A stretch of 64,000 nt of DNA from contig NZ_JAKNTA010000005.1 in assembly GCF_022288725.1 (NCBI RefSeq), positions 347,658-411,657 on the forward strand. Direction: 5' to 3'. The DNA comes from Kitasatospora sp. A2-31. GTDB taxonomy: Bacteria; Actinomycetota; Actinomycetes; Streptomycetales; Streptomycetaceae. Position 1 is the stretch's first letter. Each line of letters starts with the position of its first letter. The notes under the pieces were generated by a model. It did not search any database. It was not told where the DNA came from and saw only the letters and a list, made by a program, of their open reading frames with translations. The translations under genes and the position numbers were made by a program. Shown here piece by piece: positions 42,888-51,598 of the stretch.

Positions 42888-44222
42888 ATGCCTGGTCCGA
42901 CCGCCGGCCGCCCGGACCCCGCCGGCGACATGTCGACCGCCCCCGCCGCCCCGGCCGGTTCCACGCCGGGTGGCCCCACGGGCTCCCCGCCCGCCGGAAC
43001 GGCGGCGGCCCCCGGCCGCGGCACCGTCGCGGTCCTGGGCGGCCTGGTCGCCCTCGGCCCGCTCACCACCGACCTCTACCTGCCCGGCCTGCCCGCGATC
43101 GCGCAGGACCTCGCCGCCGCCCCCGCCGCGGTCCAGCTCACGCTCACCTTCTCGATGTTCGGCGTCGCCGCCGGCCAGCTTGTCCTCGGACCGCTCAGCG
43201 ACCGCCTCGGCCGCCGTCCGCCCCTGCTCGTCGGCCTTCTCCTCTACACCCTCGCCAGCGCGGTCTGCATCGTCGCGCCCAACCTGCCCGTGCTGGTCCT
43301 GGGCCGCTTCCTCCAGGGCGCCGCCGGGGCCGCCGGCCTGGTCGTCGGGCGTGCCATCGCCCGCGACCGGTTCGAAGGCGTGGCGATGCTCCGCTTCCTC
43401 GCCTCGATCAGCCTGATATCCGGGCTGGCCCCGATGCTCGCGCCGTTCCTCGGGGCCCAGCTGCTCCGCGTCACCTCCTGGCGGGGCACCTTCGGCGCGC
43501 TCACCGCGCTCGGTCTGCTGCTCGCCCTGGTCGCCTTCGGCGCCCTGCGCGAGACCCTGCCGCCCGCCGCCCGCCACCGCGGCGGCCTCACCACCACCCT
43601 GCGCACCATGGGCCGGCTCCTGCGTGACCTGCGCTTCCTCGGGCTGCTGCTGACCGGCACCTTCGCCTTCGGCTCCCTGTTCGGCTACATCAGCGGCTCC
43701 TCGGTCGTCCTCCAGCACGTCTACCACGTCTCGCCGCAGACCTTCGGCGTGCTCTTCGGCCTCAACTCGCTGGCCATCGTCGCCGTCACCCAGCTGAACG
43801 GACGCGTCCTGGCCCGCCGCTTCACCCCCGGCGCGCTCATGCTGGCCGGCCTCGGGGCCGCCGTCGCCGCCGGTGCCGCGCTGCTGCTCGTCACCACGGT
43901 GTGGGACCTCGGTCTGGTCGGTGTCTGCCCGGCCCTCTTCGTCCTGATGGGCAGCTTCGGCATCGTCCTGCCGAACAGCGCCGCCCGGGCCCTGAGCCTG
44001 GTCGCTCCCCAGTCCGCCGGCTCCGCCTCGGCCCTTCTGGGCACCGGCAACTTCCTCTGCGGCGCCGTCGTGGCCCCGCTCAGTTCCCTCGGTGGCACCC
44101 CCTCCGCGGCGCTGCTCGCCGCCGTCGTCCTCACCTGCGCCCTCCTCTCCGCCGCCTCCTACCTCCTCCTCTGCCGTCCCACCACCCCGGCCGCCACCCC
44201 CGCCCCCGCCCCGGCCACCTGA
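42888..44222 (+). CDS. MFS multidrug efflux protein, Bcr/CflA type
   Basis: A 444-aa 12-TM transporter. The Bcr/CflA start GLVALGPLTTDLYLPGLPAI and motif A LGPLSDRLGRRPPLL are diagnostic, with LGRFLQGAAGAAGLVVGRAI later. It exports drugs such as bicyclomycin-like compounds or chloramphenicol in related proteins. ATG 42888 is chosen since GAGGAG lies 4-5 nt before it; the upstream in-frame GTG 42876 overlaps that site. Residues 1-50 and the C-tail are disordered Pro/Ala/Gly. A terminator hairpin lies 54 nt past the stop. Confidence 0.93.
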   Translation: MPGPTAGRPDPAGDMSTAPAAPAGSTPGGPTGSPPAGTAAAPGRGTVAVLGGLVALGPLTTDLYLPGLPAIAQDLAAAPAAVQLTLTFSMFGVAAGQLVLGPLSDRLGRRPPLLVGLLLYTLASAVCIVAPNLPVLVLGRFLQGAAGAAGLVVGRAIARDRFEGVAMLRFLASISLISGLAPMLAPFLGAQLLRVTSWRGTFGALTALGLLLALVAFGALRETLPPAARHRGGLTTTLRTMGRLLRDLRFLGLLLTGTFAFGSLFGYISGSSVVLQHVYHVSPQTFGVLFGLNSLAIVAVTQLNGRVLARRFTPGALMLAGLGAAVAAGAALLLVTTVWDLGLVGVCPALFVLMGSFGIVLPNSAARALSLVAPQSAGSASALLGTGNFLCGAVVAPLSSLGGTPSAALLAAVVLTCALLSAASYLLLCRPTTPAATPAPAPAT

Positions 44223-44276
44223 CCGGAGCGTCCGGACCGGTCGCCGGCTCTGCTCGCGGGTGTGGCGGGGATGCCG

Positions 44277-44315
44277 CCGGGGGGCGCCGCGTGGGTGGTG
44301 CGCGGCGCCCCCCGG
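44277..44315. terminator. Bidirectional hairpin terminator
   Basis: Perfect 14-bp inverted repeat (arms 44277-44290 and 44302-44315), 11-nt loop, between the MFS and chitinase genes, which converge. Confidence 0.82.
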
Positions 44316-44321
44316 CAGGGT

Positions 44322-44361
44322 GTGCGGGTGGTGGCGTGCGGGTGGTGGCGTGCGGGTGGGC
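44322..44361. repeat. 14-bp tandem repeat GTGCGGGTGGTGGC (about 3 copies)
   Basis: Two exact and one partial unit adjoin the chitinase stop. No role is visible; probably slippage. Confidence 0.7.
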
Positions 44362-44362
44362 G

Positions 44363-46108
44363 TCAGGCGAGGGTGAAGTCGTCGCCGTAGACGCTGCCCT
44401 GGCCGTACCAGCCGTGCAGGTAGACCGTGACGGTGCCGGAGGATCCGGTGGTGAAGGGGACGGTCAGCTTGGTCCAGCCCGCGGCGTTGGTCCAGGTGCT
44501 GGCGGTGGCGCCGCCGCTCACACCGAGGTAGGCGTAGCTGCCCTGCACCCAGCCGCTCAGCGTGTACGAGGTGTTGGGCTTCAGGGTGACGGTCTGCGCG
44601 CACTGGCCGGTCTGCGCGGAGCTTGCCGCCGCCTGCAGGGCGTGGGAGCCGGAATGGGCCGGGGTGGCGACCACCGCGCCGCCGGTCTGGCAGGTCCACG
44701 GGGCGAGGCTGCCGGTCTCCAGGCCGCCGTTGACCAGCCCGCCGGTGGGCGGGGTACCGCCGGTGACGGTCAGGTTGAAGGTGCCGGTGTGGCTGCCGGA
44801 CGGGGCGCTGGCGGTCACCGTGAGCGGGTAGGTGCCCGCGGCGGCCGCGGACGTGGTGCTGACGGTGAGGGTGGCGGTGCCGCCCGCCGTCACGGTGGCG
44901 GGGGAGACGGCGGCGGTGACGCCGGCCGGGGCACCGGTGACGGTGAGGTTGACGGACTGGGCGGAGCCGGCCGTCACGGCGGTGGAGACCGTCGCGGTGG
45001 GGGACGAACCGGCGGCCACGGTGGCCGAGCCGGGGCTCACGCCGACCGAGAAGTCGTTGCCCGGCTGGGTGTTGCCGGTGAACGGCGCGAAGACGTGGGT
45101 GAAGTCCCAGGTGCCCTGGCTGATCCCGGAGCAGTCGTCGCGGCCGCCGGTGCCCGGGCAGCCGCCGTTGTCGCGCTGCAGGGCCCAGAAGGAGAGCGTG
45201 TTGATGCCCTTCGAGACCGCCCAGTTGTAGACGGTGGTCGCATTGGCCACGGTGAAGGTCTCGGCCGGGCCGAAGTCGTCGATGCCGAGCATCTCGGTGA
45301 TGCCGATGGAACCCCACAGCTGGGCGGGGGTCTTGGCCGGGTAGAGCTTCGCCAGCTGGTTGTAGAGGCCGGTGGCGGCGCTCTGGGTGTCGGCGGCCAT
45401 GTCGTGCGCCGCGTTGTCGTAGTAGTCGAAGGTCATCAGGTTGACGACGTCGATCCGTGCGTTGTTGCCGACCGCGTTCTTCAGCACCGCGAGGCCGCTC
45501 GCGGCCAGGCCGCCGGTGGTGGTCGGCAGCGTGTAGGAGAACTGGATCGAGCGGCCGTTGGCGGCGGCCCAGTCCTGGACCAGCTTGATCGCCTTGTTGC
45601 GGCGGTCGATGCCTGCCGTGTCGGTCAGCGAGTTGTCCTCGATGTCGAGGTCGATCCGGCTGATGTCGTAGGTGGTCACGACGTTCTCGTAGGCGGCCGC
45701 GATCTGGTTCACATCGGTGCAGCTGTCGGCGAGTTCGGTGCCGGTGTTGTCGGCGGTGTAGCCGCCGAAGGAGGGGATCACGTCGCCGCCGTTGGCCCGG
45801 ATGGTGGCGATGTCGGCGCCGAACGAGGACGGCGCGACCGGCAGCGAGGTGTCGCCGTTCCAGTAGGGGGTGCAGGACCCCTTGGTGGCGGTCTGCAGGA
45901 ACGCCATGGTGAGGTGCTTGGCGCCGGACTGGGCGGCGAGCGTGGCCGGGCTCTGGCCGGTCCAGGCCTCGAAGTACGGGGCGAAGACCCGGGTCGGGAG
46001 CGGGGTCGCGGCCTCGGCCGAGGACGTCCCGGTGGCGACCAGCCCGGCCGAGGCGGCGAGCGTGGCGCAGGCGGTGAGGGCGGCCTGGATCGTTCTGCGT
46101 AGACGCAT
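44363..46108 (-). CDS. Secreted GH18 chitinase with Ig-like and carbohydrate-binding modules
   Basis: A 581-aa secreted enzyme. A signal peptide (RRTIQAALTACATLAASAGL) ends near residue 33. The GH18 catalytic domain (~38-350) has the acid pair DLDIE at 153-157 (E157 the proton donor), aromatic YFEAW at the entrance, and the C-terminal SFWALQRDN. Then comes an Ig-like/PKD-type domain (VGVSPGSATVAAGSSPTATV, ~358-440) and a terminal module (~455-581, LVNGGLETGSLAPWTCQTGG) like CBM4/9-type binding domains. ATG 46108 has TTGGAG upstream. It degrades chitin outside the cell. A DasR-like site 300 nt upstream fits regulation by N-acetylglucosamine. Confidence 0.93.
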   Translation of the reverse strand: MRLRRTIQAALTACATLAASAGLVATGTSSAEAATPLPTRVFAPYFEAWTGQSPATLAAQSGAKHLTMAFLQTATKGSCTPYWNGDTSLPVAPSSFGADIATIRANGGDVIPSFGGYTADNTGTELADSCTDVNQIAAAYENVVTTYDISRIDLDIEDNSLTDTAGIDRRNKAIKLVQDWAAANGRSIQFSYTLPTTTGGLAASGLAVLKNAVGNNARIDVVNLMTFDYYDNAAHDMAADTQSAATGLYNQLAKLYPAKTPAQLWGSIGITEMLGIDDFGPAETFTVANATTVYNWAVSKGINTLSFWALQRDNGGCPGTGGRDDCSGISQGTWDFTHVFAPFTGNTQPGNDFSVGVSPGSATVAAGSSPTATVSTAVTAGSAQSVNLTVTGAPAGVTAAVSPATVTAGGTATLTVSTTSAAAAGTYPLTVTASAPSGSHTGTFNLTVTGGTPPTGGLVNGGLETGSLAPWTCQTGGAVVATPAHSGSHALQAAASSAQTGQCAQTVTLKPNTSYTLSGWVQGSYAYLGVSGGATASTWTNAAGWTKLTVPFTTGSSGTVTVYLHGWYGQGSVYGDDFTLA

Positions 46109-46693
46109 GGATTCTCCAACAGGTCTGGTGGGGCTGGTGTTGGTGAAGGTCGGTGCGGAACTGAGCTGCGGGGTGCGGGTGTTGCGGGTGTTGCGGAGGG
46201 GCAGGTGCGCGGGTGTGCAGGCGTTCAGGACGCAGGCGTGCGGGACCTCGGGCGCGAGGGCGGGAGGGCGCGACGGAGCGCAGGTGTGGCCGTGCGGCCG
46301 CGGGCGGCCGTGCGGTTCGGGGGTGGAGCGGAACAGGGCAGGGCGATGCCTCAGCCGCCGGTGGTCACACCCCCACAGTGCATCCCGGTCGGATCGACAT
46401 GCCTATGGTTGGACTAGACCACTTGTCTGTCAAGAGTCCTGACTGTTCGTCACCGCACGGGCTTGGTGGTGACTGGGCGGGCGATCCGCCTGCCCGGGCG
46501 CGGCCCCGCCGGACTCGCCGGGTTCGCCCGGTCGGTCGTTGGCCGTCGGCTGAAGGGTCCGCGTGGCGGCCGCCGTTCCACCGGCCCGGTGTGCAGCCCC
46601 CGCGTCGTCCGAGTGTCCGTCAGGACGTCTTTGCGGGAGGCGAGTCGACGCCCGAAACGGCGGATATCGGGCGGCTCAGGGGGGGCCGTGAGG
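46109..46693. other. Long upstream region of the chitinase gene
   Basis: About 585 nt without a supported gene. It includes the dre-like operator at 46408-46423 and GT-rich sequence between 46120 and 46250 with repeated TGTTGCGGGTG words. The last part, to 46693, leads into the terminator of the lipoprotein gene. Confidence 0.5.
46408..46423. promoter_or_regulatory. DasR-responsive element (dre)-like site
   Basis: GTTGGACTAGACCACT matches the known DasR dre consensus A(C/G)TGGTCTAGACCA(C/G)T at most positions, including the core CTAGACCA. DasR represses chitinase and N-acetylglucosamine uptake genes. The site is in the chitinase upstream region, 300 nt before its start. Confidence 0.65.
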
Positions 46694-46725
46694 CCGCGGC
46701 CGCGCGGATCGTCGCGCGGCCGCGG
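46694..46725. terminator. Perfect hairpin terminator of the lipoprotein gene
   Basis: A 13-bp perfect inverted repeat CCGCGGCCGCGCG and complement with a 6-nt loop (46694-46706, 46713-46725), 47 nt past the lipoprotein stop at 46773 (minus strand). Confidence 0.8.
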
Positions 46726-46772
46726 TGGCCCGGCGCTCAGGACACCGGGCCGTTCCGGGTGGCCCGTTCGGC

Positions 46773-47381
46773 TCAGGCCGGCGGGCAGAGGGTGGCGCGC
46801 AGGGCCTCGATGATCTTCTCGGCCTTCTCGGGGCCGAAGCCCTGCGGGTGGGCGGCATCGGTGAAGCGTTGGTCGGCCAGCTCGACGAGCTTGGCCCTGT
46901 CCTTCGGGAACTGGTACATCGCCTGGCACTGGTTGCGCGCCCGGTCCACGGCCTGGTCGGGTTTGCCGCCGACGATCGCCGGGTCGATGGCGTTCAGCGC
47001 GTCGACCAGCTTGGCGGTCACGTCGGTGCCCGGCTTGGTGGGCAGTCCGGCATCTGCGGGCGGCGCGGGCTTGGGCTGCGCCGGGGTGCCTGCGGCGTCA
47101 GGGGTGCCCGCTGAGGGGGAGCCTGCGGCCGGCCCGTCGGAGGCGCCCGTGGCGGGGGTGGCCGGGGCGGACGCGCCCGGGGTGGACGCGCCCGGCGTCG
47201 GGGCGCCGGTGCTGCCCGTGGTGGGTGCGCCGGCGGCCGCGGTGGCGGCGGAGGCGGTGGGGGAGGCGGTGGGGGAGCCGCCGGCGCCGGCCGCGGAGGT
47301 GCCGGAGCCGGAGCTGGAGCAGGCAGCGAGGCTCACCGCGGTGAACGCCGTGAGGGTGGCGGCGAGGAGACGAGTGCGCAT
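46773..47381 (-). CDS. Lipoprotein with Pro/Ala/Thr-rich linker, unknown
   Basis: A 202-aa lipoprotein. The signal peptide carries lipobox SLAAC (Cys21), so it is acylated and held on the outer face of the membrane. Residues 22-115 are a disordered linker of Gly/Ser/Ala/Thr/Pro with TGAPTPGASTPGASAP repeats. The folded C-terminal part (~120-202) has two Cys (NQCQAMYQFPKDRAKLVELADQRF, TLCPPA) and looks helical. No family recognised, perhaps a surface-exposed domain of the DUF732-like kind. ATG 47381. It lies between two hairpins and so is monocistronic. Confidence 0.8.
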   Translation of the reverse strand: MRTRLLAATLTAFTAVSLAACSSSGSGTSAAGAGGSPTASPTASAATAAAGAPTTGSTGAPTPGASTPGASAPATPATGASDGPAAGSPSAGTPDAAGTPAQPKPAPPADAGLPTKPGTDVTAKLVDALNAIDPAIVGGKPDQAVDRARNQCQAMYQFPKDRAKLVELADQRFTDAAHPQGFGPEKAEKIIEALRATLCPPA

Positions 47382-47427
47382 TCCGCCACACTGTCATGTT
47401 CGCGCCGCCCAAGGGAAGATCCCCGGA

Positions 47428-47482
47428 CGGGCCGTAGCGCCGTCGGGGCCGGCGCCCGAGGCCCCGACGGCGCTACGGCCCG
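47428..47482. terminator. 22-bp perfect hairpin, terminator of the osmoprotectant operon
   Basis: Arms 47428-47449 and 47461-47482 are exact complements with an 11-nt loop. The hairpin lies about 57 nt past the end of the binding-protein gene on the minus strand and before the lipoprotein gene. It is the longest perfect stem in the window. Confidence 0.85.
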
Positions 47483-47539
47483 AGGACGCGGCGACGGCCC
47501 GGGGAACGCTCCCCGCGACCGCCGCCGCTGCACCGCCGG

Positions 47540-48517
47540 TCAGACCAGACCGTTGGCCTTCAGCCAGTCCTTCGCCACCGCCGACGGGTCCTCCTTGTCG
47601 ACGGCGACCTTCTTCATCAGCCCGAGCAGGCCCGCCGTGTCGAGCTTGGCCGACACCGCGTTGAGCGCAGCCGTCGCCTTGGCGTCGACCCCCGCCTTGT
47701 TCACCAGCGGGGTGATGTTCTGCGCGCCGAAGAGGTTCTTCGGGTCGGCCAGCGGCACCAGCTTCAGCTGGCTGATCTTCGGGTCGGTGGAGAAGACGTT
47801 GCCGACCTGGACGGCACCGTCCTTGACCGCGTTCGCGGTGGTGTCGCCGGTCGGCTTCCACTCCTTGAACGTCAGCCCGTAGACGTCCTTGAAGGGCTGC
47901 TCCTGCCGGGACTTGAACTCCGGCGGGCCGCCGATGGTGAGCTCGCCGGCCTTCCCCGCCAGGTCCGCGATCGTCTTCAGACCGTACTTGTCGGCCGTCT
48001 CCTGGCTGACGCTCAGGGTGTCCTTGTCCTCCGCGGGCGAGGAGTCCAGGATCGCCAGCGAGGCGGGCAGGGTCTTCGCCAGCGCCGCGTTGACCTCGTC
48101 CTTGGTGGGGGCCGGGGCCTTGCCGCCGAGGTAGGCGAGCAGCGCGCCGTTGTACTCGGGCAGGACGGTCAGGCTGCCGCTCTGCAGCTGCCCGTAGAGC
48201 ACCTCACGGCTTCCGATGTTGAACTTCTCATCGACCTTGACGCCCTTGGCCTTGAGCGCCTGCGAGTAGATCGAGCCGAGCAGCACGTTCTCGGGGAAGT
48301 TGGCCGATCCGACCACCACGGTCGAACCCGAGGAGCCCGTGCCGGCGGTGCCGGCCGTGCTTCCCGAGCCGGCGGCCGGTGCGGACGAGGAGCCGGCGCC
48401 GAGCGGGTCGGAACCGGAGGAGGAGCAGGCGGTTGCGCCCAGCGCGAGCGCTGCCAGGGTCCCGAGAACGACGGCCCGGCGGGCCGGTGCCGGCCGGAGG
48501 GAGGCAGGAGTCGACAT
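47540..48517 (-). CDS. Glycine betaine/osmoprotectant ABC transporter binding lipoprotein
   Basis: A 325-aa lipoprotein: signal peptide, lipobox LGATAC (Cys31), a short Ser/Gly linker, then an OpuCC/ProX-like fold: STVVVGSANFPENVLLGSIYSQAL, VLPEYNGALLAYLGG, GPPEFKSRQEQPFKDVYGL, NVFSTDPKISQLKLVPLADPKN. OsmF/OpuC-type proteins bind quaternary ammonium osmolytes through aromatic cages. ATG 48517 has AAAGGA upstream. It is the last gene of a four-gene operon, separated from the permease by 172 nt. Ligand choice (betaine, choline, carnitine) is inferred from family. Confidence 0.93.
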   Translation of the reverse strand: MSTPASLRPAPARRAVVLGTLAALALGATACSSSGSDPLGAGSSSAPAAGSGSTAGTAGTGSSGSTVVVGSANFPENVLLGSIYSQALKAKGVKVDEKFNIGSREVLYGQLQSGSLTVLPEYNGALLAYLGGKAPAPTKDEVNAALAKTLPASLAILDSSPAEDKDTLSVSQETADKYGLKTIADLAGKAGELTIGGPPEFKSRQEQPFKDVYGLTFKEWKPTGDTTANAVKDGAVQVGNVFSTDPKISQLKLVPLADPKNLFGAQNITPLVNKAGVDAKATAALNAVSAKLDTAGLLGLMKKVAVDKEDPSAVAKDWLKANGLV

Positions 48518-48689
48518 GGTGACAGATGTCCTTTCCAGGGCGTGAACGAAACGAAGCGGGGAGCTTGAGCGGACGTCGGAGTCGTGATCAGGGCGTCTTG
48601 ATCAGCGCCGTGATCGGGTCGCCGTGACCGGGGCGCCGTGACCCGGTCGCAGCGGTCGGGTCGCAGCGGTCGGTGTGTCGGGGGCGGCG

Positions 48690-49367
48690 TCAGCGGGCCC
48701 GGCGCCGGGCGCGCAGCCCGGGCGGGAGCGCGAACCGGGCGAGCACGGTGAAGAGGACCTGGGCGCCGACCGCGAGCAGCACCACCAGCAGAGCCCCGCC
48801 CGCGGTCAGGGCGAAGTCGCGGGTGGCCAGACCGTCGATCACGTACCGGCCCAGCCCGCCGAGCCCGACGTACGCGGCGACCGTGGCCGTCGCGATGACC
48901 TGCACGGTCGCGGTGCGGAACCCCGCCAGCAGGGTCGGCAGCGCCGACGGCAGACAGACCTGCCGGAGCACCTGGGGGTGGGTCAGCCCCACCCCGCGGG
49001 CGGCGTCCCGGACGTCGGGGTCGGTGCCGCGCACCCCCTCGACGGCCGCCACCAGCAGCGGTGGCACGGCCAGTGCGACCAGCGGGACCAGCACGGCCGT
49101 GTCCCCCACCCCGGCGAGCAGGACGGTGAAGGTCACCAGCCCGAGCGTCGGCAGCGCGCGGGTCGCGCCGGCCAGCGCGGTGACCAGGGCGGTGCCGCGC
49201 CCGGTGTAGCCGATCAGCAGTCCGAGCGGGACGGCCAGCACCGCCGCGTAGAGCAACGCCTCGCCGGAGAACAGCAGGTGCTCGGCGATCCGCTGGGTGA
49301 TCGCGTTCGGACCGGTGCGGCGGTCGGGGGAGGAGAAGAAGTCGCCCAGCCAGGAGAGCCAGTTCAC
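48690..49367 (-). CDS. Osmoprotectant ABC permease (second)
   Basis: A 225-aa inner-membrane permease of the OpuCB/ProW type with about six TM segments. It has the EAA-like loop GVGLTHPQVLRQVCLPSALPTLLAG, which contacts the ATPase. Start GTG 49367 lies in the stop of the preceding permease (GTGA), so translation is coupled. It forms a heteromeric channel with the other permease. It is followed after 172 nt by the binding-protein gene. Codon use is normal. Confidence 0.93.
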   Translation of the reverse strand: MNWLSWLGDFFSSPDRRTGPNAITQRIAEHLLFSGEALLYAAVLAVPLGLLIGYTGRGTALVTALAGATRALPTLGLVTFTVLLAGVGDTAVLVPLVALAVPPLLVAAVEGVRGTDPDVRDAARGVGLTHPQVLRQVCLPSALPTLLAGFRTATVQVIATATVAAYVGLGGLGRYVIDGLATRDFALTAGGALLVVLLAVGAQVLFTVLARFALPPGLRARRRAR

Positions 49368-50032
49368 CGGACCGCCCCCTTCTCACGGACCGCCCAGGGC
49401 GCGAGAAGCCGCCGCGCCCCGAGCAGCACCAGGTCCACGGCGAGCGCCAACGCGGCCGTCAGCGCGATGCCGGCCACGATGGGGGTGGTGAAGGTGCGCT
49501 GGAACCCGTCCATGAACAGGTAGCCGAGCCCACCGCGCCCGATCAGGGCGCCCACGCTCGCCAGTGAGATGCTGGAGACCGCCGCGACCCGCAGCCCGGC
49601 CACCAGGTACGGCACGGCGGCGGGCAGTTCGACGGCGGTCAGCCGGTGCCACGGCCCGTATCCCATGGCGGTCGCCGCCTGCCGGACCGGCTCGGGCACG
49701 GCGCGCAGCCCGTCCACCGTGGTCGGCAGCAGCACCGCGAGCGCGTAGAAGGTGAGCGGGATCATCACGGTGGCCTGGGTGGCCAACCCGGTGTAGGGGA
49801 TGAGCAGCACGAAGACGGCCACCGCCGGCAGCGCGTAGACGACGTTGAAGACGGAGGCGAGCGGCTGGTAGAGCCGGGGGAACCGGGCGCAGGCCAGGCC
49901 GAGCGGGACGGCGAGCAGCAGGCCGATCAGGACCGGGAGCAGGGCGAGCACGGCGTGGTCGGCGAGCAGGCTGCCGAGGTAGCCGAGGTGGTCGCCGATC
50001 CAGTACCAGCGGACGATCGGTTCATCGTCCAC
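49364..50032 (-). CDS. Osmoprotectant ABC permease (first)
   Basis: A 222-aa permease similar to OpuCB/OpuCD. EAA loop: MGYGPWHRLTAVELPAAVPYLVAGLR, and LGLGYL-type ends (GRGGLGYLFMDG). The start is set at GTG 50032 because GGAG is 6 nt upstream; an ATG at 50059 would add nine residues and overlap the ATPase gene more deeply. Either start overlaps the ATPase end, so the genes are coupled. The stop overlaps the next permease by 4 nt. Confidence 0.92.
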   Translation of the reverse strand: MDDEPIVRWYWIGDHLGYLGSLLADHAVLALLPVLIGLLLAVPLGLACARFPRLYQPLASVFNVVYALPAVAVFVLLIPYTGLATQATVMIPLTFYALAVLLPTTVDGLRAVPEPVRQAATAMGYGPWHRLTAVELPAAVPYLVAGLRVAAVSSISLASVGALIGRGGLGYLFMDGFQRTFTTPIVAGIALTAALALAVDLVLLGARRLLAPWAVREKGAVR

Positions 50033-51197
50033 GGCCTGCTCCGTCCTTCGGGGTGGCATCGTCCTTCGCCGTGGCGCCGCCGCTCGCGCGGCCGCCGCCG
50101 TTCACGGCGGCTCCCTCCTGTGCGGCTCCCTCCTGCACGGCTGCTCCGTCCGAGGCGGTGCTCGGTGCGGCGTCGAGCGCGGTGAGGACGGCCTCACGGC
50201 TCGCCGTGCCGGTGGCGCGGCCGTCGTCGTCCAGGGCGACCGCGACCGCGGCGGGCGACAGGACGGCGGCGTCCAGTGCGGTGCGCAGGGTGTCGCTGGC
50301 GGGGTGGAATCCGGTCACCGGGTGCAGGGCCGCGGTCGCCGCCTCGCGGTCGATCCAGCCGATCGGCCGGCGCTCGTCGTCCAGGACCAGCTCCCACCCG
50401 CCGTAGCGCAGTCCGGCCGCCAGCGGGCGCACGGCGACGTGGCGGGCCGGGCGCAGGCCGAGGCCGCGCAGGCCGCGGTCGCGGCCGAGGAAGGCGGCCA
50501 CGCCCTGGTCGGCGGGTGCGGTGAGCAGTGTGTGCGGATCGGCGAGCTGGGCGATCCGCCCGTGCTCGCGCAGCACCACGACCTGGTCGCCGAGCCGGAC
50601 GGCCTCCTCGATGTCGTGCGTCACGAACAGGACCGTCTTGTGCAGCTCGGACTGCAGCCGCAGCAGTTCCTCCTGGAGTCCGGCGCGGACGACCGGGTCG
50701 ACGGCGCTGAACGGCTCGTCCATCAGCAGCACCGGCGGGTCGGCGGCCAGCGCGCGCGCGACGCCCACCCGCTGCTGCTGGCCGCCGGAGAGCTGGAACG
50801 GGTACCGCCTGCCGGTCTCCGGTGCCAGCCCGACCAGTTCCAGCAACTCGGCGGCCCGGGCGCGGGCCTTCTTCCGGTCCCAGCCGAGCAGGTACGGGAC
50901 GGTGGCGACGTTGTCGATCACCCGCCGGTGCGGGAAGAGCCCGGCCTGCTGGATCACGTAGCCGATGCCCCGGCGCAGCTTGGCCGGCTCCAGATCGGCG
51001 ACGTCAGTGCCGTCCAGCAGCACCCGGCCCGAGGTCGGCTCGACCATCCGGTTGACCATGCGCAGCAGCGTCGTCTTGCCGCAGCCGGACGGGCCGACCA
51101 GCACGGTTATCCGCCCGGTGGGCACATCGAGGTCCAGGCCCTCGACGGCGATGGTGCCGTCGGGGTGGCGCTTGCCGGCGCCGTCGAATCTGATCAC
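50022..51197 (-). CDS. Osmoprotectant ABC transporter ATPase with CBS-like tail
   Basis: A 391-aa OpuCA/ProV-type ATPase. Walker A GPSGCGKTTLL (~35-45), Q-loop GYVIQQAGLFPHR, signature LSGGQQQRVGVARAL and Walker B VLLMDEPFSAVDP are complete, with switch THDIEEAVRLGD. After residue ~240 come CBS-type segments (GWELVLDDERRPIGWIDRE, AALDDDGRATG-like) that in OpuA sense ionic strength or cyclic di-AMP. The last ~45 residues are disordered. GTG 51197 has GAGGAAA upstream. It is first in the operon. Confidence 0.93.
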   Translation of the reverse strand: MIRFDGAGKRHPDGTIAVEGLDLDVPTGRITVLVGPSGCGKTTLLRMVNRMVEPTSGRVLLDGTDVADLEPAKLRRGIGYVIQQAGLFPHRRVIDNVATVPYLLGWDRKKARARAAELLELVGLAPETGRRYPFQLSGGQQQRVGVARALAADPPVLLMDEPFSAVDPVVRAGLQEELLRLQSELHKTVLFVTHDIEEAVRLGDQVVVLREHGRIAQLADPHTLLTAPADQGVAAFLGRDRGLRGLGLRPARHVAVRPLAAGLRYGGWELVLDDERRPIGWIDREAATAALHPVTGFHPASDTLRTALDAAVLSPAAVAVALDDDGRATGTASREAVLTALDAAPSTASDGAAVQEGAAQEGAAVNGGGRASGGATAKDDATPKDGAGRGR

Positions 51198-51598
51198 GGG
51201 GAGTTTCCTCGTCTCGGTCGCCCCCGGGTGCCGGCGGCGCCGATGGTGTCGGTTCTGTCAGTCTGTCGATCGGTCAGTCGACCGCGGTCGTGGGTTGGTG
51301 GCGTCTTGTCGACAAATGACAGTACGTGGTGCGGTCCTCTTCGTCGGGTGACGTGTTCGGGCGTTCTTCCGCCCGCGTGGCTGCCCGGCATCGGACCGGC
51401 GGAAACTCTGATCAGACTATGACCTGGATCATCTCCTGTCGCTGATTTACCGTCCGGTGGATGCCTTACGGGTGCCTTACGGGTGCCTTGCGGGGTCCCG
51501 GCGCGCGCCTCTCGGCAGCCGGCGGTGACCGGGGGGACCGCCGCCGGGACCCCGGGGAAGCGGGTCGGGTTCGGGCACGGCGGTCGCCCCGCGGAGCG
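51198..51598. other. Promoter region of the osmoprotectant operon
   Basis: A 401-nt stretch with no gene. GTCAGTCTGTC/GTCAGTCGAC words recur near 51256-51285, TTGTCGACAAATGACA lies at 51306-51321 (a partial dyad), and 11-bp tandem repeats occur at 51461-51493. It is bounded by the rhodanese gene, also on the minus strand, so it also lies downstream of that gene. Confidence 0.55.
51461..51493. repeat. Three 11-bp tandem repeats (consensus GTGCCTTACGG)
   Basis: Units 51461-51471, 51472-51482 and 51483-51493, differing at one or two bases, separate the osmoprotectant operon from the rhodanese gene end. 11-bp phasing puts them on one DNA face, as in operator arrays. Confidence 0.75.

Noticed and set aside
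46450..46929. Minus-strand frame in the region downstream of the lipoprotein gene
   Set aside because: It crosses the perfect terminator hairpin and overlaps the lipoprotein gene out of frame, with Pro/Arg-rich composition.
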